The notes: generated by a model from the letters alone, not told the origin. A stretch of 64,000 nt of DNA from an uncultured Lachnospiraceae bacterium (GCA_910586125.1 CAJUHP010000006.1:42557-106556), one strand, 5' to 3'. Numbered from the stretch's first letter, positions 55,643-64,000 are shown. Made by a program: numbers and translations.

Positions 55643-57195
55643 TTAATGTTCTGGTTCCGCAAATTTTACCACCACCGCACCGTCAACGATCTGGATACTT
55701 CCGGCATCCGGATATACCGGCATATTCTTCACTTCTTCCCGCTCTACGTAATCTTCCTGCGGCAAGACTGTCGGATTATATCCGCACCACTGAATCATAA
55801 ACGTAGTCCAGGAATAAGCGTTGATAATGCTGGAAGTTCCATAAGGCTTTGTCACAACGCTGGCAAAAGCTTCCGGTACACCGTTTAACACGGCCTTTCT
55901 TCGAGGTTCGATGAAGACAACCGGCAAGTCTGCCGCATACCCGTCGGCAGACTGAATTCTTGTGATTAAAACGGTACAATAACTCTTTGCATTCTCGCAG
56001 AGCAGATTCGCCTTTAAATAGCAGGTATTGCTGTACTTTCCAAATACCACATTCAGACACAGAACCGTCCAAACCGCCGCCTGTAAAGCCCACCGGTATC
56101 CCCGCATCCGGTAAATTCTTGCGGCCAGCATCGCTAACAACACATAAATGAAATAATGTCCAAAAAAATTCAGACTATAACAGTCCCCGCTGAGGACAAA
56201 AGCCAGTTCGGCCGCTGCCGGAAATAAAATCATAAGCAGGACAAACTGAGCCGCCGCCCGCCTGTTCCTTCTGCTTGTATCAGACAAGACTAACACCAGG
56301 CATCCAGCCAAAAGAAACAGAATCAACCCATACAGCCAAGCCGATGAAACCGGATACGGCCGATCTTCTACAAATGCGTTGGGATTAAAAAACGCACCGT
56401 AAGCATTCCCCAAACGCCGGATATATTCCCCCAGAGGTACGACGCCCATCGTGTCCAGATTTTTATAGCTGCTTAACTCCACATGAAATACCGTCAGGCA
56501 AACCTTTAAAATCCCCATATAGAGCAAAAGTACCGCTATACCAAGAAAGAGCAGCCGCAGCCCGGCTCGAAAAAATCCCTTCCAGTCATATTTTTCTTCC
56601 AAGGTCTCTTTTATCATATAAAGGATAAAGACACAGATGCCTGTACAAAAGAATATCTGGTATATTCCCAGCGCACAGACAAAACAGATCACACCCAATA
56701 TCGCAGAAATACCCCCCCCACGCAAATCAGGCAGGCGCCTCCAATGGATAAAAGAAGGCCGAAACCATAGAGTCCCGCAAAATGGATGTATCCAAACAGG
56801 CAAGTAACGGTCGGAAGCGCTACGATCAGCCCAGACAGTCCAATCAGAATCCCCTTGTTTTTGATCTCAAAAATCTCAGAAATAATCCATAAAATTGCCG
56901 CTTCACACAAGAAAAAACTGATTCCATTTATAACTGGCAAGCTATAATCATATAGAAATAAAAACTGATTAATTATCTCCAAAAAATCGGTCATCCAACG
57001 TCCCAAATTCAGGAAACCCAAAAATCCGCTGCCAAACAGCATGGTTGGATCATCATGAAAAGAAAATTTATTAAACAGCATAAACCCGTGCGCAAGCATC
57101 CCCCATATCATTACAAAACAGAGGATCAGCTTTGCTCTCTCAAGCGCTGAATCTACCTGCGAATCAAAAAAAGCTGTCTTATTGCGCTTCTTCAT
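55643..57195 (-). pseudogene. GtrII-like membrane glucosyltransferase, out of frame at a poly-G tract (probable contingency gene)
   Basis: A first frame from the ATG at 57195 gives 159 residues with HDDPTMLF and NLGRWMTDFLEI, the GtrII-type glucosyltransferase opening, up to ICVGG, then ends out of frame. A second frame continues from the tract with ISAILGVICFVCALGIYQ to the stop at 55643. With 9 G instead of 8 the two join into one protein of about 517 residues with about ten membrane segments and a soluble end. GtrII-type enzymes use the GtrB/GtrA-supplied lipid-linked sugar to decorate the glycan, so this gene and gtrAB probably work together. The start overlaps the Wzy-like stop. Confidence 0.78.
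56712..56719. repeat. Poly-G tract G8, gene out of frame
   Basis: Eight C on the plus strand inside the GtrII-like gene. Nine (or six) would restore the frame. Confidence 0.9.
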
Positions 57196-58361
57196 ATCTG
57201 CTTCCTTTCCTGATTCCGGCCCGCATTCACAACGCGCAATCCATTCTTTTCTCGATTTCTCCCCTCTGCTGCCCTCCCTGGAAAACGGCTGCCAAACAAT
57301 ACTTCAAACAAAAAAAACCAGTACAGCACATCAAAACTGCCCGGAAAGGCAACCCAGTCAAAAAAGCTGCGCAAAAGCACCGTCATAAAAACCGCTAACA
57401 GCAGCAGCTCTTTTTTGCGGAGTTTTCCAAAAAAATAGCACAGCAAGCCAAACGTCACGGCACAGAGTCCGACTATGCCGAATTCCATATGCAGATTAAG
57501 AAACGCATTGTGCGGATTCTGATAAAAATTCAACCAATATCCGCTGCTGTAAGCATTTCCAAAAGCAACATTCTCCCAGGAGGCTTTCAGACTTTCCCAA
57601 TACTGCTCCCAAATATAGCTTCTTGACGTAAAAAGCCCCTGTTGATTCATACGCGCCAGAAATTGTTTCATATATTTTTGGCCTACGGTAAACACCGCTG
57701 CCAGTCCGGCCGCCGCCACAAAAAAGGCTTTGATCAAACCGGAAGATTTTCTTATCGAACCGCATAGCACATCAATACAGATCAGGGCTGCAAGGAAAAA
57801 AACAGCGCAGAACACGCCGGTTCTGCCCTGCCCCCAAAGAGAGATAATCCCATTCAAAATCGCAGGCAGATAAACGATCTTCTTCCCATTTTTCTGCCTG
57901 CTGATATAAACGAGCGCCATGTGAAACACCATCATCTTTGAGATTTCATTGCGGCTGCCATACAAAAAAATATCTGAGCTCTCTATTCCAAGCCCCATGC
58001 ACAGAAGGAAAAAACCGCCTGTCAGGTAAAAAACGGTCTCAAACAGGCGGGAATCAAAATTCCTGCTATACAGCAGCCAAGCCGGACCCATATAGCAGGG
58101 AATCCACAGCAGTTCATATATGCTCGCATTCCCATTGTACAACATCGAAAGAAGCATCAGACATCCCGCCAGCACCGTCAATAGCGCAATCACCGAAGCC
58201 TTTCTATCCCGCCTGACAAATAAGTACACATAAATCAGCGATCCGGAAACGGCCAACACGGCGTTTCCGGCAATCTGAGGAATTTTCCAAACATGAATTC
58301 CAAACAGACAGACAAAAAAAATCACCAACAGCAATTTTTCCAGCGAAATACGAATTTTCAT
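57192..58361 (-). CDS. O-antigen polymerase/ligase-like membrane protein (Wzy)
   Basis: A 389-residue protein with about eleven membrane segments and the large extracytoplasmic loop of Wzy/WaaL-type proteins, containing NPHNAFLNLHMEFGIVG near residue 285. It probably polymerises the lipid-linked repeat unit; no flippase (Wzx) is in the window. It overlaps the GtrII-like gene by four bases (ATGA) and the cytidylyltransferase gene on its other side by four. Confidence 0.85.
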   Translation of the reverse strand: MKIRISLEKLLLVIFFVCLFGIHVWKIPQIAGNAVLAVSGSLIYVYLFVRRDRKASVIALLTVLAGCLMLLSMLYNGNASIYELLWIPCYMGPAWLLYSRNFDSRLFETVFYLTGGFFLLCMGLGIESSDIFLYGSRNEISKMMVFHMALVYISRQKNGKKIVYLPAILNGIISLWGQGRTGVFCAVFFLAALICIDVLCGSIRKSSGLIKAFFVAAAGLAAVFTVGQKYMKQFLARMNQQGLFTSRSYIWEQYWESLKASWENVAFGNAYSSGYWLNFYQNPHNAFLNLHMEFGIVGLCAVTFGLLCYFFGKLRKKELLLLAVFMTVLLRSFFDWVAFPGSFDVLYWFFLFEVLFGSRFPGRAAEGRNREKNGLRVVNAGRNQERKQI

Positions 58362-59161
58362 TCTGATAATCCTTTCGGACGAGAGTCCTTTATACCCTTG
58401 GCTGCCTCATAAACCTCTTTCAGCTTTTTGTCTCTGGCAAACAGATGTGCAGCAACCACCTGCATCAGCTCAAAATCCTCCACACTGTCAATATCAAGAA
58501 CCGCCGTATCCCTCATGATTACCGCGTCGGCCTGACTGTTAAAAAAAGTGTTCACCTCTTTGCGGCGGAGCGCTTCCTGCGAATAGGCGTAAATCGAAGC
58601 ATTCATGTCATAGAATGTTGGCGCCTGCTGCCTGGCCGTAAACGCAGAAGCGATTGCTTTGACAAAGAATCCTCCTTCTTCTCTCACCATATTAAAATAA
58701 GGATTGCGGCGGGACGGCGTCACGGAATATACGACATCCACATCCGATCTCTGAAGTTTTCGCTCAATAACCCGGTTTACATCCTCGCAGGTGCGAAGCG
58801 GCGACGTGATATCCAAGTCCACCACCAAATCATATGGATATCCCTTTCCTTTTTCCATCCGCACAAGACAGTCCCGGATAACCGCCGCTTTGGGTACCGC
58901 ATCGCCTCCTAGATCTTCTTCCCGGTCAAGTACATCCGTCAAAACCAAGGATTGCCGCTCCACAAGCGAAATCAGTTCTCTGCTGTCTGTATTCAGAACC
59001 ACATCGCTCAGAATCTCTCTCGTTTTTCCATACCGCTCCCTCCATAACCAGATGGCCGCCAACGAATAATAGACCAACGGCACGCCGCAAAAATCCAGCA
59101 GATTTTTATTTTTTACGCCTTTCGAGCCCGCCCGCCCGCATATTGTAAACAAGACCTTCAT
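58358..59161 (-). CDS. Acylneuraminate cytidylyltransferase-family protein
   Basis: A 267-residue nucleotidyltransferase of the CMP-sugar synthetase family (FTICGRAGSKGVKNKNL at the start, DLDITSPLRTCEDV in the middle, VLDIDSVEDFEL at the end). It activates an acidic nonulosonate-type or related sugar with CTP. The ATG at 59161 follows GGGAGGA and overlaps the oxidoreductase gene by four bases. A second gene of the same family lies 2 kb away, so the two probably act on different sugars. Confidence 0.88.
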   Translation of the reverse strand: MKVLFTICGRAGSKGVKNKNLLDFCGVPLVYYSLAAIWLWRERYGKTREILSDVVLNTDSRELISLVERQSLVLTDVLDREEDLGGDAVPKAAVIRDCLVRMEKGKGYPYDLVVDLDITSPLRTCEDVNRVIERKLQRSDVDVVYSVTPSRRNPYFNMVREEGGFFVKAIASAFTARQQAPTFYDMNASIYAYSQEALRRKEVNTFFNSQADAVIMRDTAVLDIDSVEDFELMQVVAAHLFARDKKLKEVYEAAKGIKDSRPKGLSE

Positions 59162-60081
59162 ATGCTTCCTCCCGCGATTCGCAGCACCCTGCAAGCCGCT
59201 TCCAAATCATTATCCGAACGACACGTTCCACTCATAATATCTAAAAAGTGACTCAGTTCCCTTTTCTGATACTCATTTCTCTCCTGCGCAAGATCGATCC
59301 GCTTTCCTTCCTTTTCCCAGAAGATTTCCTGCCGGATCAGATCCGCTGTTATGGTATCCTCCCTGCCAAAAAGTTCGATTCTGCGGATCTCTTTTCTTCC
59401 GAAATAATCCAGATGAATTTCTGCTACCTTGTCCGGATAATCCGCAATATAGACGGCGATATCATCCGAGTCCAGTTCCAGCGTCGATTTCTTCTTTATT
59501 AAGCTTTTCACTTCCAAAGGACTGCCGATCAGATCATACAGATAATCCCATTCATGGATCAAATCAATGGCTACACCGCCCCCCATATCCCGGCGAGCGC
59601 TGTAGCTCTGCCTGTAGTCTGTCCCCGGACGCCAGTGGGGAAGATAGCTGGACGCCGTGCAGCGAATAGAGTACACAGAGGAAAAATCTATATGGCTTTT
59701 CAGATACAATATCACATTGCAATACCGCAGAGGGCAGGCCACATAGTAAGTGTTTCCCTGATTTAAAAATGGAGCGAGCTCTTCTCTCCCTGTCACAAAA
59801 ACCGGCTTTTCAATAAAAAAGAACGAGCTGCGCTTTATGGCGCGCAGCAGAGTTTCATAGTGCAGACTGGTCGGATTTGTTATAAAAATAGCGTCATAGC
59901 GCTGCTCCAACTGTGATTCTTCCTGACACACGCGATCGATCTGCCGCGCTGTCTCCTCGTCCGCCGCGCTTCCCTTCCCGCTTCGCAGAACCGTAATAGA
60001 TACCTGGTTCCCCAACAATTTTCTCAGATTAGCAATATGCCGTCTGGCAATCGATCCCAAACCGATCAAACATATTTTCAT
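59158..60081 (-). CDS. Gfo/Idh/MocA family oxidoreductase (first copy)
   Basis: A 307-residue NAD(P)-dependent sugar oxidoreductase. The Rossmann motif GLGSIARRHIANL opens it, FFIEKPVF carries the family Lys-Pro, and the DLIHEWDYLYDL segment supplies the substrate-site His. The ATG at 60081 has AAAGGG upstream. It lies between cytidylyltransferase genes and beside a second Gfo/Idh gene, as in loci making oxidised or inverted sugar acids. The precise reaction is unknown. Confidence 0.88.
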   Translation of the reverse strand: MKICLIGLGSIARRHIANLRKLLGNQVSITVLRSGKGSAADEETARQIDRVCQEESQLEQRYDAIFITNPTSLHYETLLRAIKRSSFFFIEKPVFVTGREELAPFLNQGNTYYVACPLRYCNVILYLKSHIDFSSVYSIRCTASSYLPHWRPGTDYRQSYSARRDMGGGVAIDLIHEWDYLYDLIGSPLEVKSLIKKKSTLELDSDDIAVYIADYPDKVAEIHLDYFGRKEIRRIELFGREDTITADLIRQEIFWEKEGKRIDLAQERNEYQKRELSHFLDIMSGTCRSDNDLEAACRVLRIAGGSI

Positions 60082-60094
60082 TGCATCCCTTTCT

Positions 60095-61096
60095 CTATTC
60101 GGTTTTTGCCTTTTCATTCTGTCCTTCAATCTCATCGATCACATGCAGAATGGCTTGATCCCGCTCAAAATCCCATCGGAAGTCCTTCTGCCGGTTATGA
60201 ACCGCGCTTAAAAAGGCGTCGATTTCTTTTCGATAGGCGTCTTCCGTGATAAAAGCAGCATATCCCTCGCGATGTTCACCCGATTTCATTTCCACCGGAC
60301 GGCCGCTCTTTTTTTGAATATCATATTCCTGTATAGAATCCGGTGTTCCATCCCAGGTCAGATACAGATCTTCACTGTACACTTCAAATTTTCTGACAGG
60401 TCTGCGGGATACCACATCGACGGCCAGCATTCCCATGGCTCCGTTTTCATGACATATCTGCACCTGGTATGTGTCTCTGTACTTTACCTGAAGAGAGGTG
60501 TTTTTTCTTCCGACCGCGGACAGCGTTTTTATTGCTCCAAAACAAGTCACCAGCCAGGGCAGCTCGATGGCAAAAATTTCCCGGCAGCCGTTCGTTCTGG
60601 CGTCTCCAGCAAAAAAATTCTGATAGCTCTCCCAAGGATGCCAGTCCGGCAGATACTGCCCCACATGATACATATAGCTGACCGGCCTCCTGCTTTGTCT
60701 GACTCTTCCGATAATATATTCCGTCTCCGGCCGGTACAAAAAAGTGGAGGAGAGAAACAGCACCCGCTTTCTCTCTCTTGCCAGCCTAATGTTTTCCGCA
60801 TATCCCCCGTCCGTCAGATTGATTTCGGTAAATACATTCAAATTTTTCTGAAGGCAGCCCCTGATCACCTTCTCATGGGACAAGGGGGAGGTGCAGATAA
60901 AAGCACAATCGTCGTTTAAGACCCCTTCTCCCACTTCCTCCATATCTGTGCAGACCTCTATTTCCAGTTTCCTTGCCGCTTCCTCCCGCCGCTCTTTATT
61001 CTTATCCATTCCAATAATACGAATCCCGGCCAGCTCCTTTAAGAGCCGGACCCGGCGGCAGCCCATGGAACCCAAACCAATGACAAATGCTTTCAT
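60095..61096 (-). CDS. Gfo/Idh/MocA family oxidoreductase (second copy)
   Basis: A 333-residue oxidoreductase of the same family as its neighbour, with GLGSMGCRRVRLLKEL at the start and NVFTEINLTDGGYAENI in place of the usual EKP motif. The EKP lysine is not evident, so it may be divergent or act on a different substrate. It ends with a helix rich in charged residues. The ATG at 61096 follows AAAGGAAGG. Spaced 45 bases from the second cytidylyltransferase gene. Confidence 0.82.
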   Translation of the reverse strand: MKAFVIGLGSMGCRRVRLLKELAGIRIIGMDKNKERREEAARKLEIEVCTDMEEVGEGVLNDDCAFICTSPLSHEKVIRGCLQKNLNVFTEINLTDGGYAENIRLARERKRVLFLSSTFLYRPETEYIIGRVRQSRRPVSYMYHVGQYLPDWHPWESYQNFFAGDARTNGCREIFAIELPWLVTCFGAIKTLSAVGRKNTSLQVKYRDTYQVQICHENGAMGMLAVDVVSRRPVRKFEVYSEDLYLTWDGTPDSIQEYDIQKKSGRPVEMKSGEHREGYAAFITEDAYRKEIDAFLSAVHNRQKDFRWDFERDQAILHVIDEIEGQNEKAKTE

Positions 61097-61141
61097 GCCT
61101 TCCTTTCCCGTACGACAGCAGGGATCAGAAGGCAAAAACAG

Positions 61142-61843
61142 CTACAGCGCCCGTTTTACCCGTCTTGCTTCTCTGTCAATGAGAAACTCGGCAAACATCC
61201 AATCCAGCTCCGTATCAATATCTACAGAATACATGTCCGGCATTACATATTTTCTGATCTTTGTAAAACCGGACCAACCTTTTTTTACAAGAGAATCATT
61301 ATTAATGATGTAAAGAGAACCATTGTATTCATAAAATGGCGCGGCATCCTGACGGCGTACCCCCCCCCCATGCGAAAATACAGGAGTCAGATCTCCCTCT
61401 TTATCCTCATAAAACAAATTCACCGAAACCGGAGCCGGCTTTACCGATACCACCATATCCAAATCCTCGCAGTACATTCCCATAGCCTCCTGAATATGGC
61501 TTGCTCTGCGAAACGGCGAAGTCGGCTGCAGCAGTACCGTGCAGTCATAGTGAATCCCCCTGTTTTCGTAAAAAGCAAGCGCATGACAAATGACGTCGCT
61601 TGTCGATGCCGTATCTGTAGCCAGAGCCTCCGGCCTCAGAAACGGCACATCCAACCCCATATTTTTGACGGCATCTAAAATTTCCCTGTCATCCGTTGAC
61701 ACGCAGATATCCTCATCTACCGCCATCTGCCGCGCTATGTCAACGCTGTAACCGATCAGAGGTTTATCGCCTAATTTGCGGATATTTTTATGCGGTATCC
61801 CTTTACTGCCTCCGCGGGCCGGAATCAAATACAAACACTTCAT
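61142..61843 (-). CDS. CMP-sugar synthetase (NeuA-like), with in-frame poly-G
   Basis: A 233-residue CTP:acylneuraminate-type cytidylyltransferase (YLIPARGGSKGIPHKNIRKL; LLQPTSPFRRASHI; VDIDTELDWMFAE). A G10 run encodes HGGGV at residues 158-162, the only tract in this window inside a soluble enzyme; a slip would truncate it after two thirds. The ATG at 61843 is chosen over an earlier in-frame one because the family begins here. It follows the NeuC-like gene by 32 bases. Confidence 0.9.
   Translation of the reverse strand: MKCLYLIPARGGSKGIPHKNIRKLGDKPLIGYSVDIARQMAVDEDICVSTDDREILDAVKNMGLDVPFLRPEALATDTASTSDVICHALAFYENRGIHYDCTVLLQPTSPFRRASHIQEAMGMYCEDLDMVVSVKPAPVSVNLFYEDKEGDLTPVFSHGGGVRRQDAAPFYEYNGSLYIINNDSLVKKGWSGFTKIRKYVMPDMYSVDIDTELDWMFAEFLIDREARRVKRAL
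61360..61369. repeat. Poly-G tract G10, in frame in a CMP-sugar synthetase
   Basis: Ten C on the plus strand in the CMP-sugar synthetase gene, coding for glycines; the present length keeps the frame open. Confidence 0.9.
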
Positions 61844-61875
61844 TTCTGCCTCCGCCTTTTTCTCCTTGTCTCTTC

Positions 61876-63063
61876 TCAAAACGTATCGGAGATTCCCTGA
61901 ATCACAAAATCCACATCATAAAACGATTTCTTCAGACAGATCGGATTTTTCAGCGCCTGAAGAATCCTCTTTGCAATCTGGCCCGACGCATTGCCGCCGC
62001 CGTAGGGATTCACCATTTTTTTGGCTCTCTCCCGCCACTTGGTTGTCTGCGCCAGCCGTATGGCCTTTACAATCTCATCCTTCCTCGGCCCGCAGGAAAT
62101 GACGCTGTCTGCCTGAATTCTCCCCCGCTGCCTGTCCCCGATATTGACCGTGGGAATATGAAAGGCGGGCGCTTCCAGAAGACCGCTGGAAGAATTCCCG
62201 ATCACCATCTCTGCGTACTTTAAAAGACTCAGATAGCGAACCTGGCCCAGAGAATCATATGCCTTCACATGCGGCCGAACGGCCGCGTACTCGTCAATGC
62301 GGCGATTCAGCGCCCTGCCCTTTGTATCCGCGTTGGACTTGGTAAATATGAACTGCATTTCCGGAAAAGCATCCAAAGCAGACAGCAATTCTTCCATCTG
62401 GCTTTCTGCCGTATCTTCTTCCAGTGTGACTGGATGAAACGTGACGGCGGCAAAAGGCCGTTCCGAGGAGATCCCCAGACAAGATGCCAGCTCTTCCTTG
62501 TCCATATGGCTGCCATTCATAGCGTTTTCCACTCCGACCGCCCCCACAGCAAAGACTCTCTCCGGATCTTCCCCCAACTGGATCACCCGTCTCCGGTACT
62601 CCTGTGTGCTGGTGAAGTGAAGATAACTCATCTTCGTAATCGCGTGACGGAACGCTTCGTCCACCGCACCTTCCGTCGTCTCCCCGCCGTGAAGGTGCGC
62701 GATGGGAATTCTGGCATTCACAGCCGCACAGCAGACCGCCAGCGTCTCGTACCGGTCGCCCAGAACAACCAGCATATCCGGTTTGGCCTGCTCAAAATAT
62801 TCTCCGAATCCTGACATAGCATTTCCCATTGTGCGGGAGATGCCGGCCGGAGAATCCGACGCATCGAGAATGGGAATCTTTGCGGCTATATTCAATCCAT
62901 CCTTTTCAATCTCTTTCCAGGTATCCCCAAAAGCCGGGGACAGATGCGCGCCCGTGACAGCCAGCTCTGCCTGAACCTCACCGCTGTCACACAGTTTTTG
63001 AAAAACTGGTTTCAGCAAACCGTATTCCGCCCTGGTCGCTGTCACCACCGTTACTTTTTTCAT
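61876..63063 (-). CDS. neuC: UDP-N-acetylglucosamine 2-epimerase, hydrolysing (NeuC/LegG-like)
   Basis: A 395-residue GT-B-fold epimerase that releases ManNAc or a related 2-epimer from a UDP-sugar. Family blocks are TATRAEYGLLKPV, VLGDRYETLA, IAHLHGGETTEGAVDE and GNSSSGLLEAP. It supplies the sugar for NeuB-type condensation in sialic or legionaminic acid synthesis; no NeuB gene is in the window, and it may lie beyond the right edge. It overlaps nothing and has a good start at ATG 63063. Confidence 0.93.
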   Translation of the reverse strand: MKKVTVVTATRAEYGLLKPVFQKLCDSGEVQAELAVTGAHLSPAFGDTWKEIEKDGLNIAAKIPILDASDSPAGISRTMGNAMSGFGEYFEQAKPDMLVVLGDRYETLAVCCAAVNARIPIAHLHGGETTEGAVDEAFRHAITKMSYLHFTSTQEYRRRVIQLGEDPERVFAVGAVGVENAMNGSHMDKEELASCLGISSERPFAAVTFHPVTLEEDTAESQMEELLSALDAFPEMQFIFTKSNADTKGRALNRRIDEYAAVRPHVKAYDSLGQVRYLSLLKYAEMVIGNSSSGLLEAPAFHIPTVNIGDRQRGRIQADSVISCGPRKDEIVKAIRLAQTTKWRERAKKMVNPYGGGNASGQIAKRILQALKNPICLKKSFYDVDFVIQGISDTF

Positions 63064-63114
63064 CTGCGCCCTCCTCTGCCTCTTTTCTTCCTTATTTCAG
63101 AAGAAATAGTTTCA

Positions 63115-63843
63115 TCACCGAAAAATCTGTTCTCTGGCCGGTGCGTCCTCTTTTCCTAGGACTGCCGCCACCGTCCAAAGCATCACCCTCACATCCTGTC
63201 CCACGCTGAATCGCTTCAGCGAACGCAGGTTATACCGCATTTTCTTTGGCAGCACCTGCTCCACATAAATCCGCTCCGCCTGCGCGGCGCTCTCTGCCCC
63301 GGCCAAGAGCTTCGCCTCGTCCTTGTACCGGATGCTCGCCTCCGACGTGATCCCCGCCGGCAGCAGCAGCGTCGCCCGCATCTTCCTGCTGTAACGGGAC
63401 ACGTAGGCGGGCACCTCCGGACGCGCTCCCACAAATGTCATATTTCCCGCCAGTACATCCAAAAGCTGCGGCAGCTCATCCAGACGATAGCGGCGAAGAA
63501 CCGCCCCCACTTTTGTGATTCTAACATCGTGCGCGGTTGTCACCTGCGCTCCCATCCGCTCTGCTCCCGCCTGCATCGTCCGGAATTTATGGATCCGAAA
63601 ACGCTTTCCGCAGGCTGTCACCCGCTCCTGCCGGTAAAAAACACCCCCGGACGAATCCATTGCCACCGCCACCGCGATCCCGGCAAACACTGGGCTGAGC
63701 ACCACCAGCAAAAACGATGCCGCCGCCACATCGAACGCCCTCTTAATCCGGAGGCTTCCTTTTTTCTTCGCCAGCGCGTCATAGTACGGCTTGACCTCCG
63801 GGATACGCATCCACTCCGGCAGCTCCTCCCATTTCTTTATCAT
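63115..63843 (-). CDS. Sugar-phosphate transferase initiating glycan synthesis (bacterial sugar transferase)
   Basis: A 242-residue monotopic transferase that moves a sugar phosphate to undecaprenyl phosphate, the first committed step of the repeat unit. One membrane helix (about residues 40-65, KRAFDVAAASFLLVVLSP) leads to VFYRQERVTACGKRF and the HKFRTM block, then RRYRLDELPQLLDVLAG and FVGARPEVP. The ATG at 63843 is chosen over a TTG three codons upstream because GAGAGGG fits it. It is the first complete gene of the polysaccharide locus at this end. Confidence 0.92.
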   Translation of the reverse strand: MIKKWEELPEWMRIPEVKPYYDALAKKKGSLRIKRAFDVAAASFLLVVLSPVFAGIAVAVAMDSSGGVFYRQERVTACGKRFRIHKFRTMQAGAERMGAQVTTAHDVRITKVGAVLRRYRLDELPQLLDVLAGNMTFVGARPEVPAYVSRYSRKMRATLLLPAGITSEASIRYKDEAKLLAGAESAAQAERIYVEQVLPKKMRYNLRSLKRFSVGQDVRVMLWTVAAVLGKEDAPAREQIFR

Positions 63844-63913
63844 CCCTTTCAATCCCTCTCACGCTTGCTTAACCACTCGCTTTCCGATGTTCCCGCACGC
63901 CGTCTTGCCTGTC

Positions 63914-64000
63914 TCACAGATACTCCCGCAGAACATCCCGGTAAGTATCGATCACATAGGCCACGTCCTCCTCCGTCAGCTTCGTGTGCAGAGGCAGACT
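63914..64000 (-). CDS. DegT/DnrJ/EryC1-type sugar aminotransferase, C-terminal end
   Basis: The last 28 residues of a gene entering from the right edge: LPLHTKLTEEDVAYVIDTYR and a few more before the stop. The LPLHxxLTxEDVxYVI pattern is the usual C-terminus of PLP-dependent sugar aminotransferases. It precedes the initiating transferase by 70 bases and shows that the locus continues beyond the window. Confidence 0.75.
   Translation of the reverse strand, partial: SLPLHTKLTEEDVAYVIDTYRDVLREYL

Noticed and set aside
46642..61369. Explaining the poly-G runs purely as sequencing or assembly errors
   Set aside because: Error could explain a one-base length difference, but not the existence of six long runs confined to one glycan locus; it remains possible that the two disrupted frames are consensus errors at true tracts.

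Overview
The window looks like chromosome of a Gram-positive Clostridia, most likely a gut Lachnospiraceae; the genus cannot be fixed from the sequence. The evidence is the set of leader RNAs (a tryptophan T-box, a ZTP riboswitch and a TPP riboswitch), a polymerase-YolD pair, the split AICAR formyltransferase/PurO purine genes, FeoA/FeoB, strong AGGAGG ribosome sites, consensus TTGACA/TATAAT promoters and medium-to-high GC content. No rRNA, tRNA, CRISPR array, insertion sequence or phage gene was recognised.

Left half (1-38.6 kb) is mostly housekeeping and accessory single operons. In order: a T-box-controlled TrpB2-type tryptophan synthase beta gene (cut by the left edge); feoAB iron uptake; a Y-family polymerase with YolD; methyltransferase-aspS-hisS; a small-protein locus; proC; a secreted M3 peptidase; ZTP-riboswitch-controlled purO and AICAR formyltransferase; a coiled-coil protein; recQ; an AlkD-like repair protein; TPP-riboswitch-controlled thiC; a lower-GC patch with a GNAT, an ANT(6)-type aminoglycoside nucleotidyltransferase and a ClbS/DfsB-like protein; a WYL regulator; a DeoR regulator-phosphodiesterase-MFS operon; and a tight five-gene operon (CtpA-like protease, J-like/TPR protein, Hsp70, two halves of a heterodimeric ABC exporter). 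A BaiA-like SDR and a class-C26 glutamine amidotransferase-like hydrolase close this half.

Right part (38.6-64 kb) is one long minus-strand surface-polysaccharide locus, transcribed from beyond the right edge. It holds an initiating sugar-phosphate transferase, a NeuC/two cytidylyltransferase/two Gfo-Idh module, a Wzy-like polymerase, four large multi-membrane proteins (one GtrII-like), GtrA and GtrB, UDP-glucose dehydrogenase, PseG, and a CDP-sugar pathway (RfbF, RfbG, RfbH). The CDP pathway is accompanied by two different thiamine-diphosphate enzymes, a YerE-like one and a split transketolase, plus an epimerase/reductase. This suggests a branched-chain 3,6-dideoxyhexose of the yersiniose kind.

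The most striking signal is six poly-G runs of 8-11 bases (G on the coding strand), all inside genes of this locus. None of that length was seen elsewhere in the window. Two of them put their gene out of frame in the present sequence, three lie in intact frames, and one sits at a stop codon so that a one-base change would extend the protein exactly to the start of the next gene. This is the expected picture of slipped-strand phase variation of a surface glycan, well known in Campylobacter-type organisms but unusual in Clostridia.
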